Below, piece after piece: positions 14,614 through 22,641 of a stretch of 64,000 nucleotides of DNA. Both the position numbers and the translations under genes were made by a program. The stretch is taken from the NCBI RefSeq assembly GCF_003628535.1, contig NZ_RBCI01000005.1, positions 1-64,000 on the forward strand, written 5' to 3'. Numbering within the stretch: position 1 is the first letter of the stretch; every line of letters starts with the position of its first letter. Under the pieces are notes generated by a model. It searched no databases and was not told the origin of the DNA. It saw only the letters and a list, made by a program, of their open reading frames with translations. This DNA comes from Flavisolibacter nicotianae (GTDB lineage: Bacteria; Bacteroidota; Bacteroidia; Chitinophagales; Chitinophagaceae).

Positions 14614-15570
14614 TTGAAGCAGTTTATTTCCGTTCACGATGTGGCCAACATCAATGCCCTGGCAAAAAAGGCGTTGGCCTATAAAGCGGCCCCGTTTAAA
14701 GACAAAAATCTTGGTGCCAACAAACGCATCGGCTGCCTGTTCTTAAACCCCAGCATGCGCACCCGCCTGAGCACGCAGATCGCGGCGCAAAACCTCGGTA
14801 TGGAAGCCATTGTTTTCAATGTGGGCTCGGAAGGATGGTCCTTGGAATTTGAAGAAGGCGCGATCATGAACGGAACAACGGTGGAGCATGTGAAAGATGC
14901 CGCGCCGGTCATGGGAAACTATTTCGATATTCTGGCCATTCGCACCTTCCCTTCCTTGAAAAACAGGGAAGAGGATTACAGCGAACAAACCATCAAACAA
15001 TTTATCAAGTACGCCGGCATCCCGGTGGTGAGCCTCGAAAGCGCCACGCTGCACCCACTGCAAAGCCTGACGGATGTGATCACGATAAAAGAAACCTTCT
15101 GGGAAACCCGCAAGCCGAAAATTGTGCTGACCTGGGCGCCGCACGTCAAGCCGCTGCCGCAGTGCGTGGCCAACAGTTTTTCGCAATGGATCACGGCCTG
15201 GGGCGAAGCGGATTTCGTGGTGACCCATCCCGAAGGGTACGAATTGGACGAACAGTTTACAACAGGTGCAACGATCACCCATAACCAGGACGAGGCTCTG
15301 AAAGACGCCGATTTCGTTTACGTAAAAAACTGGAGCTCCTACAAAGATTATGGCCAGGTCCTCAGTAAAGACACAAGCTGGATGCTGACGAACGCAAAGC
15401 TGGCATTGACCAACAAGGCGAAAGTGATGCACTGCCTGCCGGTGCGCCGAAACGTGGAGTTGAGCGACGCAATTCTCGACGGTCCAAACAGCCTTGTCAC
15501 GCAGGAAGCGTCGAACCGCGTGTGGGCGGCGCAGGCGGTGTTGTCGGAAATTCTTGCCCCCGTCCCCTAA
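14614..15570 (+). CDS. argF': N-succinyl- (or N-acetyl-) ornithine carbamoyltransferase
   Basis: The 318-residue enzyme carbamoylates N-acyl-ornithine to N-acyl-citrulline. Carbamoyl-phosphate binding is shown by NPSMRTRLSTQ (45-55); HPLQSLTDV and HCLPVRRNV complete the active site. At the position that sets acyl preference (Glu92 in the Xanthomonas acetylornithine enzyme, Pro90 in the Bacteroides fragilis succinylornithine enzyme) this protein has Val90 in NGTTVEH. Published exchanges of that Glu for Pro, Ser, Ala or Val switch the Xanthomonas enzyme to succinylornithine. TTG is the start codon. The last codons and stop lie inside the left repeat of the DUF559 element, so its C-terminus was probably altered by insertion. 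Confidence 0.93.
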   Translation: MKQFISVHDVANINALAKKALAYKAAPFKDKNLGANKRIGCLFLNPSMRTRLSTQIAAQNLGMEAIVFNVGSEGWSLEFEEGAIMNGTTVEHVKDAAPVMGNYFDILAIRTFPSLKNREEDYSEQTIKQFIKYAGIPVVSLESATLHPLQSLTDVITIKETFWETRKPKIVLTWAPHVKPLPQCVANSFSQWITAWGEADFVVTHPEGYELDEQFTTGATITHNQDEALKDADFVYVKNWSSYKDYGQVLSKDTSWMLTNAKLALTNKAKVMHCLPVRRNVELSDAILDGPNSLVTQEASNRVWAAQAVLSEILAPVP

Positions 15571-15576
15571 AGGGGA
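15554..15576 (+). repeat. Left inverted repeat of the DUF559 element
   Basis: TTGCCCCCGTCCCC, followed by TAAAGGGGA, is matched in inverted orientation at 15993-16015 with 21 of 23 bases identical. Each copy contains the 12-bp palindrome CCCCTAAAGGGG (15564-15575), so each end can itself fold. The argF' stop TAA is part of the palindrome. Confidence 0.85.
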
Positions 15577-15623
15577 GTCTTGCCAGATTTTCCTGGTGCA
15601 ACCTACTTATCTAACTTGAGCTT

Positions 15624-16793
15624 ATGGAAAATATGTTTTATGGTGCCAGTCCACTTATTTTTCACAGGGCAGAAGACCTTAGGAAAAATATGACCTCGGC
15701 TGAACGGATCATTTGGAAACATGTTCACATCAACGAGTGGAAGCTGAAGTTTAGAAGGCAACATCCAATATCGCATTACGTTGTTGATTTTTATTGTCAT
15801 CAACTGAAATTGGTGGTCGAGATTGACGGTGGAATTCATGAAGAAGAGGATGTAAAGCGAAAAGATGAAGAAAGGGAGAAAGCATTAAGATCTTTGGGCC
15901 TTCGTGTGATACGATTTAAAAACGAAGAAGTTTATAAAAACAGCAAGTCTGTGTTGGAAAAGATTAATTCGGTTATTAGTGAGTTGCAGAGTTCCCCTTT
16001 AGGGGATAGGGGCAAATTGTTCGTGATAAAAATTGGCGGCAACATCATCGACGACGAGGAAAAGCTGGCTTCCTTCCTAACCGACTTTGCTCGCATTGAT
16101 GCGCCTAAAATACTTGTCCACGGCGGTGGCAAGCTGGCTACAAAAATGGCAGCGCAGCTCAACATACCGCAGCAGATGGTAGAAGGACGGCGAATAACCG
16201 ATTCCGAAACGCTCAAGATCGTCACCATGGTTTATGCCGGGTTGATCAATAAAAACATCGTAGCCCAGCTACAAGCTGCCGGCTGTAATGCGATTGGCCT
16301 TTCCGGGGCTGATGGCAACGCCATCCTGGCGCATAAACGCTTTGTGGGGGACCGTGATTATGGTTATGCAGGCGACATCGATGCAGTCAATGGCAACCTG
16401 TTGCAGGCCCTGCTGCAACAGGGACTTTCTCCCGTACTCGCACCGATCACCCACGACCAAAAAGGCCAGTTGTTAAACACCAACGCCGATACCATTGCAC
16501 AGGAGACCGCCAAAACCTTAAGCAGTCTTTACGAGGTTCATTTGGTTTATTCTTTTGAGAAAAGTGGTGTATTACTGAATGCCGAGGACGAAGCCACGGT
16601 GATTCCTGTTATCAATCCAGAAAAATATCGCAACCTGAAGGAAAAGGGCCTTGTCTTTGCAGGTATGATCCCGAAGCTCGACAATGCCTTCTCTGCCGTC
16701 CAGAGCGGCGTGCGGAAAGTGCTGATTGGGAAAGCCGAAAATATAAACGAACTAATTTCAGGAAATGCCGGAACAAGCATTGTCAGTGATTAA
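15624..16793 (+). CDS. argB: DUF559 endonuclease-like domain fused in frame to N-acyl-glutamate kinase (ArgB)
   Basis: One open frame of 389 residues. Residues 1-122 form a complete DUF559 domain (related to very-short-patch-repair endonucleases) with HYVVDFYCHQLKLVVEIDG, containing the Asp and Glu-X-Asp expected of the nuclease centre. Residues 123-131 are encoded by the right inverted repeat (SSPLGDRGK). From 132 follows a normal ArgB with KIGGN, VHGGGKLATKMA, and GLSGADGN, which phosphorylates N-acyl-glutamate. TTG at 16017 could start a free 258-residue ArgB, the normal length. So either a fusion protein is made or two products from one frame. argE starts 29 nt before this stop. Confidence 0.9.
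   Translation: MENMFYGASPLIFHRAEDLRKNMTSAERIIWKHVHINEWKLKFRRQHPISHYVVDFYCHQLKLVVEIDGGIHEEEDVKRKDEEREKALRSLGLRVIRFKNEEVYKNSKSVLEKINSVISELQSSPLGDRGKLFVIKIGGNIIDDEEKLASFLTDFARIDAPKILVHGGGKLATKMAAQLNIPQQMVEGRRITDSETLKIVTMVYAGLINKNIVAQLQAAGCNAIGLSGADGNAILAHKRFVGDRDYGYAGDIDAVNGNLLQALLQQGLSPVLAPITHDQKGQLLNTNADTIAQETAKTLSSLYEVHLVYSFEKSGVLLNAEDEATVIPVINPEKYRNLKEKGLVFAGMIPKLDNAFSAVQSGVRKVLIGKAENINELISGNAGTSIVSD
15993..16015 (+). repeat. Right inverted repeat of the DUF559 element
   Basis: The inverted copy of 15554-15576, with the same CCCCTTTAGGGG palindrome (15994-16005). It is translated in frame as the linker between the DUF559 domain and ArgB and ends two bases before the alternative TTG start of argB. 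Confidence 0.85.
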
Positions 16794-17859
16794 AAGCCAG
16801 GAGCCTCTCCACCAGGAAGCAGTAAACGTACTGTCGGAACTGGTCAGGCTGCCTTCGTTCAGCAAGGATGAATGGCAAACGGCAAGTTATCTCACCAAGT
16901 TTTTGTTCGACAAAGGAGTGGAGGTAACACGGGTTGGCAACAATGTGCTGGCCCTGAACAAACACTTCGATGCGGCAAAGCCCACCATTCTTTTAAACTC
17001 CCACCACGATACGGTCAAGCCCAATTCGGCCTATACCAGAGATCCGTTTAGTCCACAGATTGAAGACGGCAAATTGTACGGGCTGGGTAGCAACGATGCC
17101 GGCGGTTGTCTCGTTTCCCTGTTGATGACATTCCTGCATTTTTTTCCCGAAGAAAACATGCCGTACAATCTTGCTTATGCGGCAACGGCCGAAGAGGAAA
17201 TTTCGGGTGTCAACGGGATCCAAAACGCATTGCAATACTTACCCAAAATTGATTGTGCGATCGTTGGCGAACCGACACTGTTGCAAATGGCAGTGGCCGA
17301 ACGAGGCTTGCTTGTGTTAGATGCAAAGGCGATCGGCAAAGCCGGTCATGCTGCCCGGAACGAAGGTGTAAATGCCATCTACAAAGCGATGATGGACATC
17401 GAATGGTTTTACTGCTACCAGTTTGAAAAGGTTTCGGAGCTGCTGGGACCCGTGAAGATGACCGTGACGTCTATTGAAACCGACAACAAGGCACACAACG
17501 TGGTGCCCGCCGAATGCCGGTTTCTAGTCGATGTGCGGGTGAATGAACTGTATTCCCCGGAAGAAGTGATCGGGTTGATTCAGGAAAACGTGCAGAGCGA
17601 AGTGAAAGCCCGCAGCACGCGGCTGCGGTCGTCCATGATTGCACTCGACCACCCGCTGGTAAAAGCAGGCCTGGCCATGGGTAAAACCTATTATGGCTCA
17701 CCAACCAGTTCGGACAAAGCGCTAATGCCTTTCCCCGCTCTGAAGATGGGACCCGGCGACTCCGCACGAAGCCACACAGCCGATGAATTTATTTATGTTG
17801 ATGAAATCCGTCAAGGCATCAGCGACTATATACAACTGTTAAATCAACTCCTCCGATGA
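16765..17859 (+). CDS. argE: M20-family N-acyl-citrulline/ornithine deacylase
   Basis: A 364-residue zinc peptidase of the ArgE/DapE group. Metal ligands are visible in LLNSHHDTVKP (His), GLGSNDAGG (Asp) and TAEEEISG (Glu pair), with the dimerisation domain around 180-285. With an ArgF' acting on acylated ornithine, the substrate should be N-acyl-citrulline, released to citrulline for ArgG. The ATG lies inside the end of argB (29-nt overlap) and its stop overlaps argH (ATGA), so translation is likely coupled. Whether it removes succinyl or acetyl is not visible. Confidence 0.9.
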   Translation: MPEQALSVIKSQEPLHQEAVNVLSELVRLPSFSKDEWQTASYLTKFLFDKGVEVTRVGNNVLALNKHFDAAKPTILLNSHHDTVKPNSAYTRDPFSPQIEDGKLYGLGSNDAGGCLVSLLMTFLHFFPEENMPYNLAYAATAEEEISGVNGIQNALQYLPKIDCAIVGEPTLLQMAVAERGLLVLDAKAIGKAGHAARNEGVNAIYKAMMDIEWFYCYQFEKVSELLGPVKMTVTSIETDNKAHNVVPAECRFLVDVRVNELYSPEEVIGLIQENVQSEVKARSTRLRSSMIALDHPLVKAGLAMGKTYYGSPTSSDKALMPFPALKMGPGDSARSHTADEFIYVDEIRQGISDYIQLLNQLLR

Positions 17860-19160
17860 AGCTCTGGCAGAAAGAAAGCACGTCCACTTCCGAACTGATC
17901 GAAAAATTTACCGTTGGCCGCGACAAAGAATTTGACCTTCTCCTGGCCAAATACGATGTGCAGGGTTCCATAGCGCATGTAACCATGCTGGGCGAAGTGG
18001 GATTGATGACAAAAGAAGAATCGGATACGGCCGTCGCCGCCTTGCAGGACATTGCAAAAGAAATCGACAAGGGACAGTTTTCGATTGCGGAAAACGTGGA
18101 GGATGTGCATTCCCAGGTTGAATTCCTGCTGACGGAGCGCATTGGTGACATTGGAAAAAAAATTCACAGTGGCCGGAGCCGCAACGACCAGGTGGCCGTC
18201 GACATCAAGCTCTACCTGCGGGCAGAAGCGCTTGCGATAAAAGACGAAGTCAAAGCGTTGTTTGACCTGCTGATCGGGCAAAGCGAAAAATACAAATCCG
18301 TGCTGCTGCCGGGCTACACGCATTTGCAGATTGCCATGCCATCCTCGTTTGGCTTATGGTTTGGCGCCTACGCGGAAAGCCTGGTCGATGACCTGGAAAT
18401 GCTGGCGGCTGCTTACCAGGTTGCCAACAAAAACCCTTTGGGCAGCGGCGCCGGTTATGGATCCTCCTTCCCGCTCAACCGGACACGTACAACCGAAATC
18501 CTGGGCTTTGCTTCACCGAATTACAATTCGGTCTATGCACAAATGACCCGTGGAAAAACCGAGAAAGTCGTGGCCATGGGAATCAGTTGCGTAGCCGCCA
18601 CGCTCAGCAAGCTTGCCATGGATTGCTGCCTGTACATGAACCAGAACTTCGGCTTTATTTCGTTTCCATCCGAACTCACGACCGGGAGCAGCATCATGCC
18701 GCACAAAAAAAACCCGGACGTGTTTGAACTGATCCGCGCCAAATGCAACCGCATTCAGGCAACACCGAACGAGCTCACGCTGCTGCTCAACAACCTGCCT
18801 TCGGGCTATCACCGCGATCTGCAGTTGACCAAGGAAATCCTGTTCCCGGCGATCGAAGAACTGAAGGCCTGCCTCCAGCTTTGCCGCCTGATGCTTTCCA
18901 ATATTGAGGTGAAAGACAACATCCTGCAGGACGAGAAGTACAAATACCTTTTTACCGTGGAGGCAGTCAATGAACTGGTGAACCAGGGCATTCCTTTTCG
19001 CGAAGCCTATAAGCAGGTCGGGGAGCAGGTAGAGGAAGGCACATTCCGTTTCGATTTGAGCAAACCCTTGGCGCATACCCACGAAGGCAGTATCAGTCGT
19101 CTCTGCAACGAGGGAATACAGGCTTTGATGGAAGGTGTTCTCCGTAAATTCAATGCATAA
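17856..19160 (+). CDS. argH: Argininosuccinate lyase
   Basis: The 434-residue fumarase-superfamily enzyme splits argininosuccinate into arginine and fumarate. The signature GSSIMPHKKNPD (about 281-292) and HSGRSRNDQV (about 107-116) are present, the catalytic Ser being in the first. The start overlaps the argE stop by four bases. The length is shorter than the usual 455-465 but all core motifs are kept. Confidence 0.95.
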   Translation: MKLWQKESTSTSELIEKFTVGRDKEFDLLLAKYDVQGSIAHVTMLGEVGLMTKEESDTAVAALQDIAKEIDKGQFSIAENVEDVHSQVEFLLTERIGDIGKKIHSGRSRNDQVAVDIKLYLRAEALAIKDEVKALFDLLIGQSEKYKSVLLPGYTHLQIAMPSSFGLWFGAYAESLVDDLEMLAAAYQVANKNPLGSGAGYGSSFPLNRTRTTEILGFASPNYNSVYAQMTRGKTEKVVAMGISCVAATLSKLAMDCCLYMNQNFGFISFPSELTTGSSIMPHKKNPDVFELIRAKCNRIQATPNELTLLLNNLPSGYHRDLQLTKEILFPAIEELKACLQLCRLMLSNIEVKDNILQDEKYKYLFTVEAVNELVNQGIPFREAYKQVGEQVEEGTFRFDLSKPLAHTHEGSISRLCNEGIQALMEGVLRKFNA

Positions 19161-19172
19161 AGAATCGCTGTT

Positions 19173-19871
19173 TTGCAGTATATCCTTGTTATCATCTTTC
19201 TTTTTGCCGGAGTAGTCGAAAGCATCCGTCACCGTAAACTGACGGTTGCCGGTGCCATTGCCGGAGGGGTTCTCGGTTTTGGTATTTTTATCGGTGCGGG
19301 TTGGACGGGCCTCGGCATGCTGGGCTTGTTTTTCCTGCTGGGCACCTTGGCCACATCCTGGAAGCGAAAGCAAAAAGCCGGTATCGGCATGATGCAGGAA
19401 CAGGGTGGGCAGCGCAACGCGGGGCAGGTATTGGCCAACGGCGGCATGGCCGGGCTTCTCGGCTATTGCACGCTTTTCTTTCCGCAACAAAAAGACCTTT
19501 TTGCTTTCCTGGTTGCAGGCTGTTTTTCGTCGGCAATGGCCGATACCCTTTCGTCCGAATTGGGCACTCTTTACGGCAAAAAATTTTTCAATATCCTGAC
19601 CCTGAAAAAAGATCAGCGGGGACTGGACGGCGTGGTTAGCCTCGAAGGTACCGGTCTTGGAATCTTGGGCAGTGTGATCATCGCCGTTGTTTACAGCCTT
19701 GGCTTTGGCTGGAGCAACCATTTTTTTTGGATCGTGTTGGCCGGAACGATCGGCAATCTTGCGGACTCCGTGCTCGGCGCTGCGCTGGAACGGAAAGGGC
19801 TGATCGGCAACGACGCGGTCAATGCGTTCAACACGCTGATCGCAGCATTGCTTGCTTTTCTTTTTTGGTGA
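19173..19871 (+). CDS. DUF92 family membrane protein
   Basis: A 232-residue integral membrane protein with about six hydrophobic segments and a TTG start. It belongs to DUF92, a family that includes the plant and cyanobacterial phytyl-phosphate kinases (VTE6), which phosphorylate isoprenoid monophosphates. MADTLSSELGTLYGKK and IGNLADSVLGAALER are the conserved Asp-rich loops. It is 12 nt downstream of argH and probably cotranscribed. The substrate in Bacteroidota is not established; a link to arginine is not evident. Confidence 0.85.
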   Translation: MQYILVIIFLFAGVVESIRHRKLTVAGAIAGGVLGFGIFIGAGWTGLGMLGLFFLLGTLATSWKRKQKAGIGMMQEQGGQRNAGQVLANGGMAGLLGYCTLFFPQQKDLFAFLVAGCFSSAMADTLSSELGTLYGKKFFNILTLKKDQRGLDGVVSLEGTGLGILGSVIIAVVYSLGFGWSNHFFWIVLAGTIGNLADSVLGAALERKGLIGNDAVNAFNTLIAALLAFLFW

Positions 19872-19875
19872 ATTG

Positions 19876-20004
19876 TTAAGCCGGGCTGTTAATCAACACA
19901 TACAAGGTTAAGGCAAGCAGCGAAAGGAAAAGACAAACAAGAAAAAGCTGGCGAACATAGAATCGTAACCGGGTAGGCAGCGGATTTTTGATGGTTAGTT
20001 TCAT
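19876..20004 (-). CDS. Small single-span membrane protein
   Basis: A 42-residue protein starting MKLTIKNPLPTRLRF, with one membrane helix (about 17-36) and ending LYVLINSPA. A 46-residue protein at 34604-34744 has the same layout and ends FYVLVNSLA, which suggests a small paralogous family and supports the call. It runs convergent to the DUF92 gene with a 4-nt gap. An upstream ATG at 20076 is possible but would give a long polar extension. Function unknown. Confidence 0.5.
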   Translation of the reverse strand: MKLTIKNPLPTRLRFYVRQLFLVCLFLSLLALTLYVLINSPA

Positions 20005-20150
20005 CGTTGGATTTTTTGGATCTGGCTTTACAAAATACATTCCCCTTTTGTCGCATGCAACAGGAAGCAGGGACATTTTTTCGAAAATGAGGGAAATTAC
20101 TTAGCCCCGGCTGTGATTCCGGTTGTCTATCTTCGTCCTTTTCTCCGGAC

Positions 20151-21479
20151 ATGCGCAAAGAAGCTTTTCAAACCATCCGCCTGGCGTTTCCGATCATCGT
20201 TGGCGAACTGGCGCAAATGTCGCTGCACATCATCGATTCGGCCATGGTGGGTGCCATCAGTTACAAGCAACTGGCCGCAACGGCTCTCGTCATCAACGGC
20301 ATCAACATTCCATTTATTTTCGGGATCGGCATGACCATTGCCGTTTCGCAAATGGTGTCGATGGCCAATGGCAAAAACGATCCGAAAGCTGTTTCTCATT
20401 ACCTGTTTAACGGCTTTGTATTGTGTGCGGCGACGGCTGTCTTCATTTCTCTTTTGCTGGTCCTCGGCCGCAATTTCCTGCACGACCTGGGACAGGATCC
20501 GGAAGTGGTGGCCCTGGCCATTCCGTTTTTAAAACTGATTGGTCTTTCCATAATTCCCATGCTGCTGTTCATGACCCTGAAACAGTTTGCCGACGGGCTG
20601 GAATACACCCGTACGGCCATGGTGCTTTCGCTGCTGGCACTGCCCGTCAATGTTTTTCTCAACTGGCTGCTGATCTATGGCAACTGGGGCTTTCCGCGGC
20701 TGGAATTGCTGGGGGCGGGTTGGGCCACGCTCATTACCCGTATCCTGCTGTTTTTTTCCATCCTGCTGCTGGTTTTAAAGCACCGCAACTTTCGGCGTTA
20801 TATCGCAGTTCGCAAAACAGAGTGGGTGTTACGGAAAAAAACATTGCGTGACTTGCTTGGCATTGGTGTGCCGAGCAGCCTGCAGATCGGCATGGAAGCC
20901 GGTGCCTTTGCAGTAACCGGCATCTTGATTGGCACACTTGGTGCCGTGGCACAGGCGGCCCACCAGATTGCCCTGAGCTGTGCCTCCTTCACCTTCATGG
21001 TTTCGATGGGACTTTCGCAGGCAGGCTCCATCCGCACAAGCAATGCATTTGGACGGTCGGACTGGCCCCGGATCAACGTTATTGGAAAAACAACACTGCT
21101 CTCGGCGGTTTTGTACGGCGTGTTTTGCGCCGTTGCCTTTGTCCTTTTCCGCAAGGCACTTCCGGAGGTGTTTACAAAAAACAGTGAGGTGCAGGCAATG
21201 GCGGCCGTGCTTTTACTCATGGCCGGCATTTTCCAGATCTCCGACAGTACACAGGCTATCGGCGCCGGGCTGTTGCGGGGAATCAAAGATGTAAAAACGC
21301 CAACGGTCCTTATCGGGATCGCCTACTGGGTGGTGGGGATTCCGGCGGGCTATTATTTTGCCCATTTTTTAAAGATGGGTGCCACCGGTATGTGGCTTGG
21401 CCTCATCCTCGGGCTGACCTTTGCTTCCCTTTTCCTGCAGACCCGTTTTTTCAAAATGGTGAAGCGACAGGAGCGTTAG
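20151..21479 (+). CDS. MATE family efflux transporter
   Basis: A 442-residue protein with twelve predicted membrane helices in two repeats, the usual size of NorM/DinF-type exporters that use a sodium or proton gradient to extrude cationic compounds. The N-terminal FPIIVGELAQMSLHIIDSAM is the family start, and the second repeat begins near GVPSSLQIGMEAGAF. It overlaps the convergent GNAT gene by 29 nt at the 3' ends. Substrate is unknown. Confidence 0.92.
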   Translation: MRKEAFQTIRLAFPIIVGELAQMSLHIIDSAMVGAISYKQLAATALVINGINIPFIFGIGMTIAVSQMVSMANGKNDPKAVSHYLFNGFVLCAATAVFISLLLVLGRNFLHDLGQDPEVVALAIPFLKLIGLSIIPMLLFMTLKQFADGLEYTRTAMVLSLLALPVNVFLNWLLIYGNWGFPRLELLGAGWATLITRILLFFSILLLVLKHRNFRRYIAVRKTEWVLRKKTLRDLLGIGVPSSLQIGMEAGAFAVTGILIGTLGAVAQAAHQIALSCASFTFMVSMGLSQAGSIRTSNAFGRSDWPRINVIGKTTLLSAVLYGVFCAVAFVLFRKALPEVFTKNSEVQAMAAVLLLMAGIFQISDSTQAIGAGLLRGIKDVKTPTVLIGIAYWVVGIPAGYYFAHFLKMGATGMWLGLILGLTFASLFLQTRFFKMVKRQER

Positions 21480-21951
21480 GCCGCAAAGAACCTTCCTGCC
21501 ATTTTGCATGGCTCATCTCGAATTTGATTTCTCCCTTGCCGTGGGTGCCCGCTTCCTTCCAGCCCTGTTTGCGGTAAAAACTTTCGGCCCTCGTGCCGGG
21601 TGCGGTGCTCAACCAAACGGTATCGGTTGTTTGGCTGAAATACCAGTCGAGCATGGTGTCGTGCAGGGTTTTGCCTATACCCCTTTTTTCCCATTGCGGA
21701 TGAATGAACAGGGCCCAGATATTGCGGTCCTGCAGGTCGGCGATGGCAAAACCGACGAGACGGCCGTCTGCTTCGCAAATCCAGCCTTTTCCACGGCGGG
21801 TGATATAGTCAAGGCAGTCTTCGTCCGTTACCAGCAAAGGGTTGGAGAGGACATTTTCCTTTACTGCGTTCCGAACGATCTGCATGCCAGCAATATCGGC
21901 TGGTACTGCTTCGCGGTAGTGCCATGTGGGAATAATAAGTGTCGTGGTCAT
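21451..21951 (-). CDS. GNAT family N-acetyltransferase
   Basis: A 166-residue GNAT protein. Motif A is HPQWEKRGIGKTLHDTM (about 89-105), with the acetyl-CoA pyrophosphate loop KRGIGK; the strand before it (IWALFIHP) is typical. The C-terminal SFYRKQGWKEAG is the substrate-side loop. The start ATG at 21951 gives a normal N-terminus. The 3' end overlaps the MATE gene on the other strand. Substrate unknown. Confidence 0.88.
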   Translation of the reverse strand: MTTTLIIPTWHYREAVPADIAGMQIVRNAVKENVLSNPLLVTDEDCLDYITRRGKGWICEADGRLVGFAIADLQDRNIWALFIHPQWEKRGIGKTLHDTMLDWYFSQTTDTVWLSTAPGTRAESFYRKQGWKEAGTHGKGEIKFEMSHAKWQEGSLRPNAPVASPF

Positions 21952-22102
21952 GTCGGGTTTGCGAATGAATCATTAAAAATGACGAATGCGTAGTAGAGAC
22001 GTTTCTCACTTGCCATTCATCACCCAATACTCAACGCCTCCGGCAAAAATGCAAAAAGGCAGCGGGTTTGAAAAGGCCTTCTTTTCTTTGCAGTCAAATT
22101 AA

Positions 22103-22522
22103 ATGACGATGAATCAACAACTGGTACAGTTGACCCTCGTAGTGAACGACTACGATGACGCCATCGCTTATTACACGGAGGTACTGGGATTTGACCTCGT
22201 GGAAGACACGGCGATGAATGAAACCAAGAGGTGGGTGGTAGTAAAGCCAAAAGGCAAGGGCGGCTGTTCATTGCTGCTGGCCAGGGCCGCCAACGAAGAA
22301 CAGGGAAAGGCCGTCGGCAACCAGACAGGCGGCCGGGTTTTTTTGTTTTTGCATACCGACAATTTTTTCAGGGATTACAAAACCTTGGTGGAAAAAGGCG
22401 TGGAGTTTGTCCGCGATCCGTCCGAAGAGTCCTACGGCACGGTGGCCGTCTTTAAAGACCTGTACGGCAACCTATGGGATTTTATCCAGCCGAAAAAGGC
22501 AAAAAGCAAAACCAATAACTAG
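22103..22522 (+). CDS. VOC family protein (glyoxalase/bleomycin-resistance fold)
   Basis: A 139-residue vicinal-oxygen-chelate protein with two beta-alpha-beta-beta-beta units. The first strand QLTLVVNDYDDAIAYYTEVLGF and the closing VAVFKDLYGNLWDFIQP are typical, with Glu/His positions for metal binding partly kept. The start may also be the ATG two codons downstream (22109). It could be a dioxygenase-like enzyme, an isomerase or a drug-binding protein; nothing decides. Confidence 0.88.
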   Translation: MTMNQQLVQLTLVVNDYDDAIAYYTEVLGFDLVEDTAMNETKRWVVVKPKGKGGCSLLLARAANEEQGKAVGNQTGGRVFLFLHTDNFFRDYKTLVEKGVEFVRDPSEESYGTVAVFKDLYGNLWDFIQPKKAKSKTNN

Positions 22523-22641
22523 GGAATTGTCCAAAGACGAAAATCGTTTTTGCCTTTTTCCTTTTGAATTTTGACTTTGCATTGCAACCCTTCCCGAAAA
22601 AACGCATCTTACCTTCTTATTCCTTTACCAAATCCTTTTGC

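Larger units (their letters stand above)
15554..16015 (+). mobile_element. Putative DUF559 mobile cassette
   Basis: A 462-bp segment between argF' and argB, delimited by imperfect inverted repeats and filled by one DUF559 coding region. Removal of the segment would leave argF' and argB adjacent, as in a compact operon. No transposase, recombinase or target-site duplication was identified; only the endonuclease-like gene is carried. Mobility is inferred from the repeats, the precise placement at a gene junction and the lack of any functional tie to arginine synthesis. Confidence 0.65.

Noticed and set aside
18513-19721. Long open frame on the minus strand opposite argH and the DUF92 gene
   Set aside because: It lies wholly antisense to well-supported genes, has no family motif and follows from codon bias of the opposite strand.
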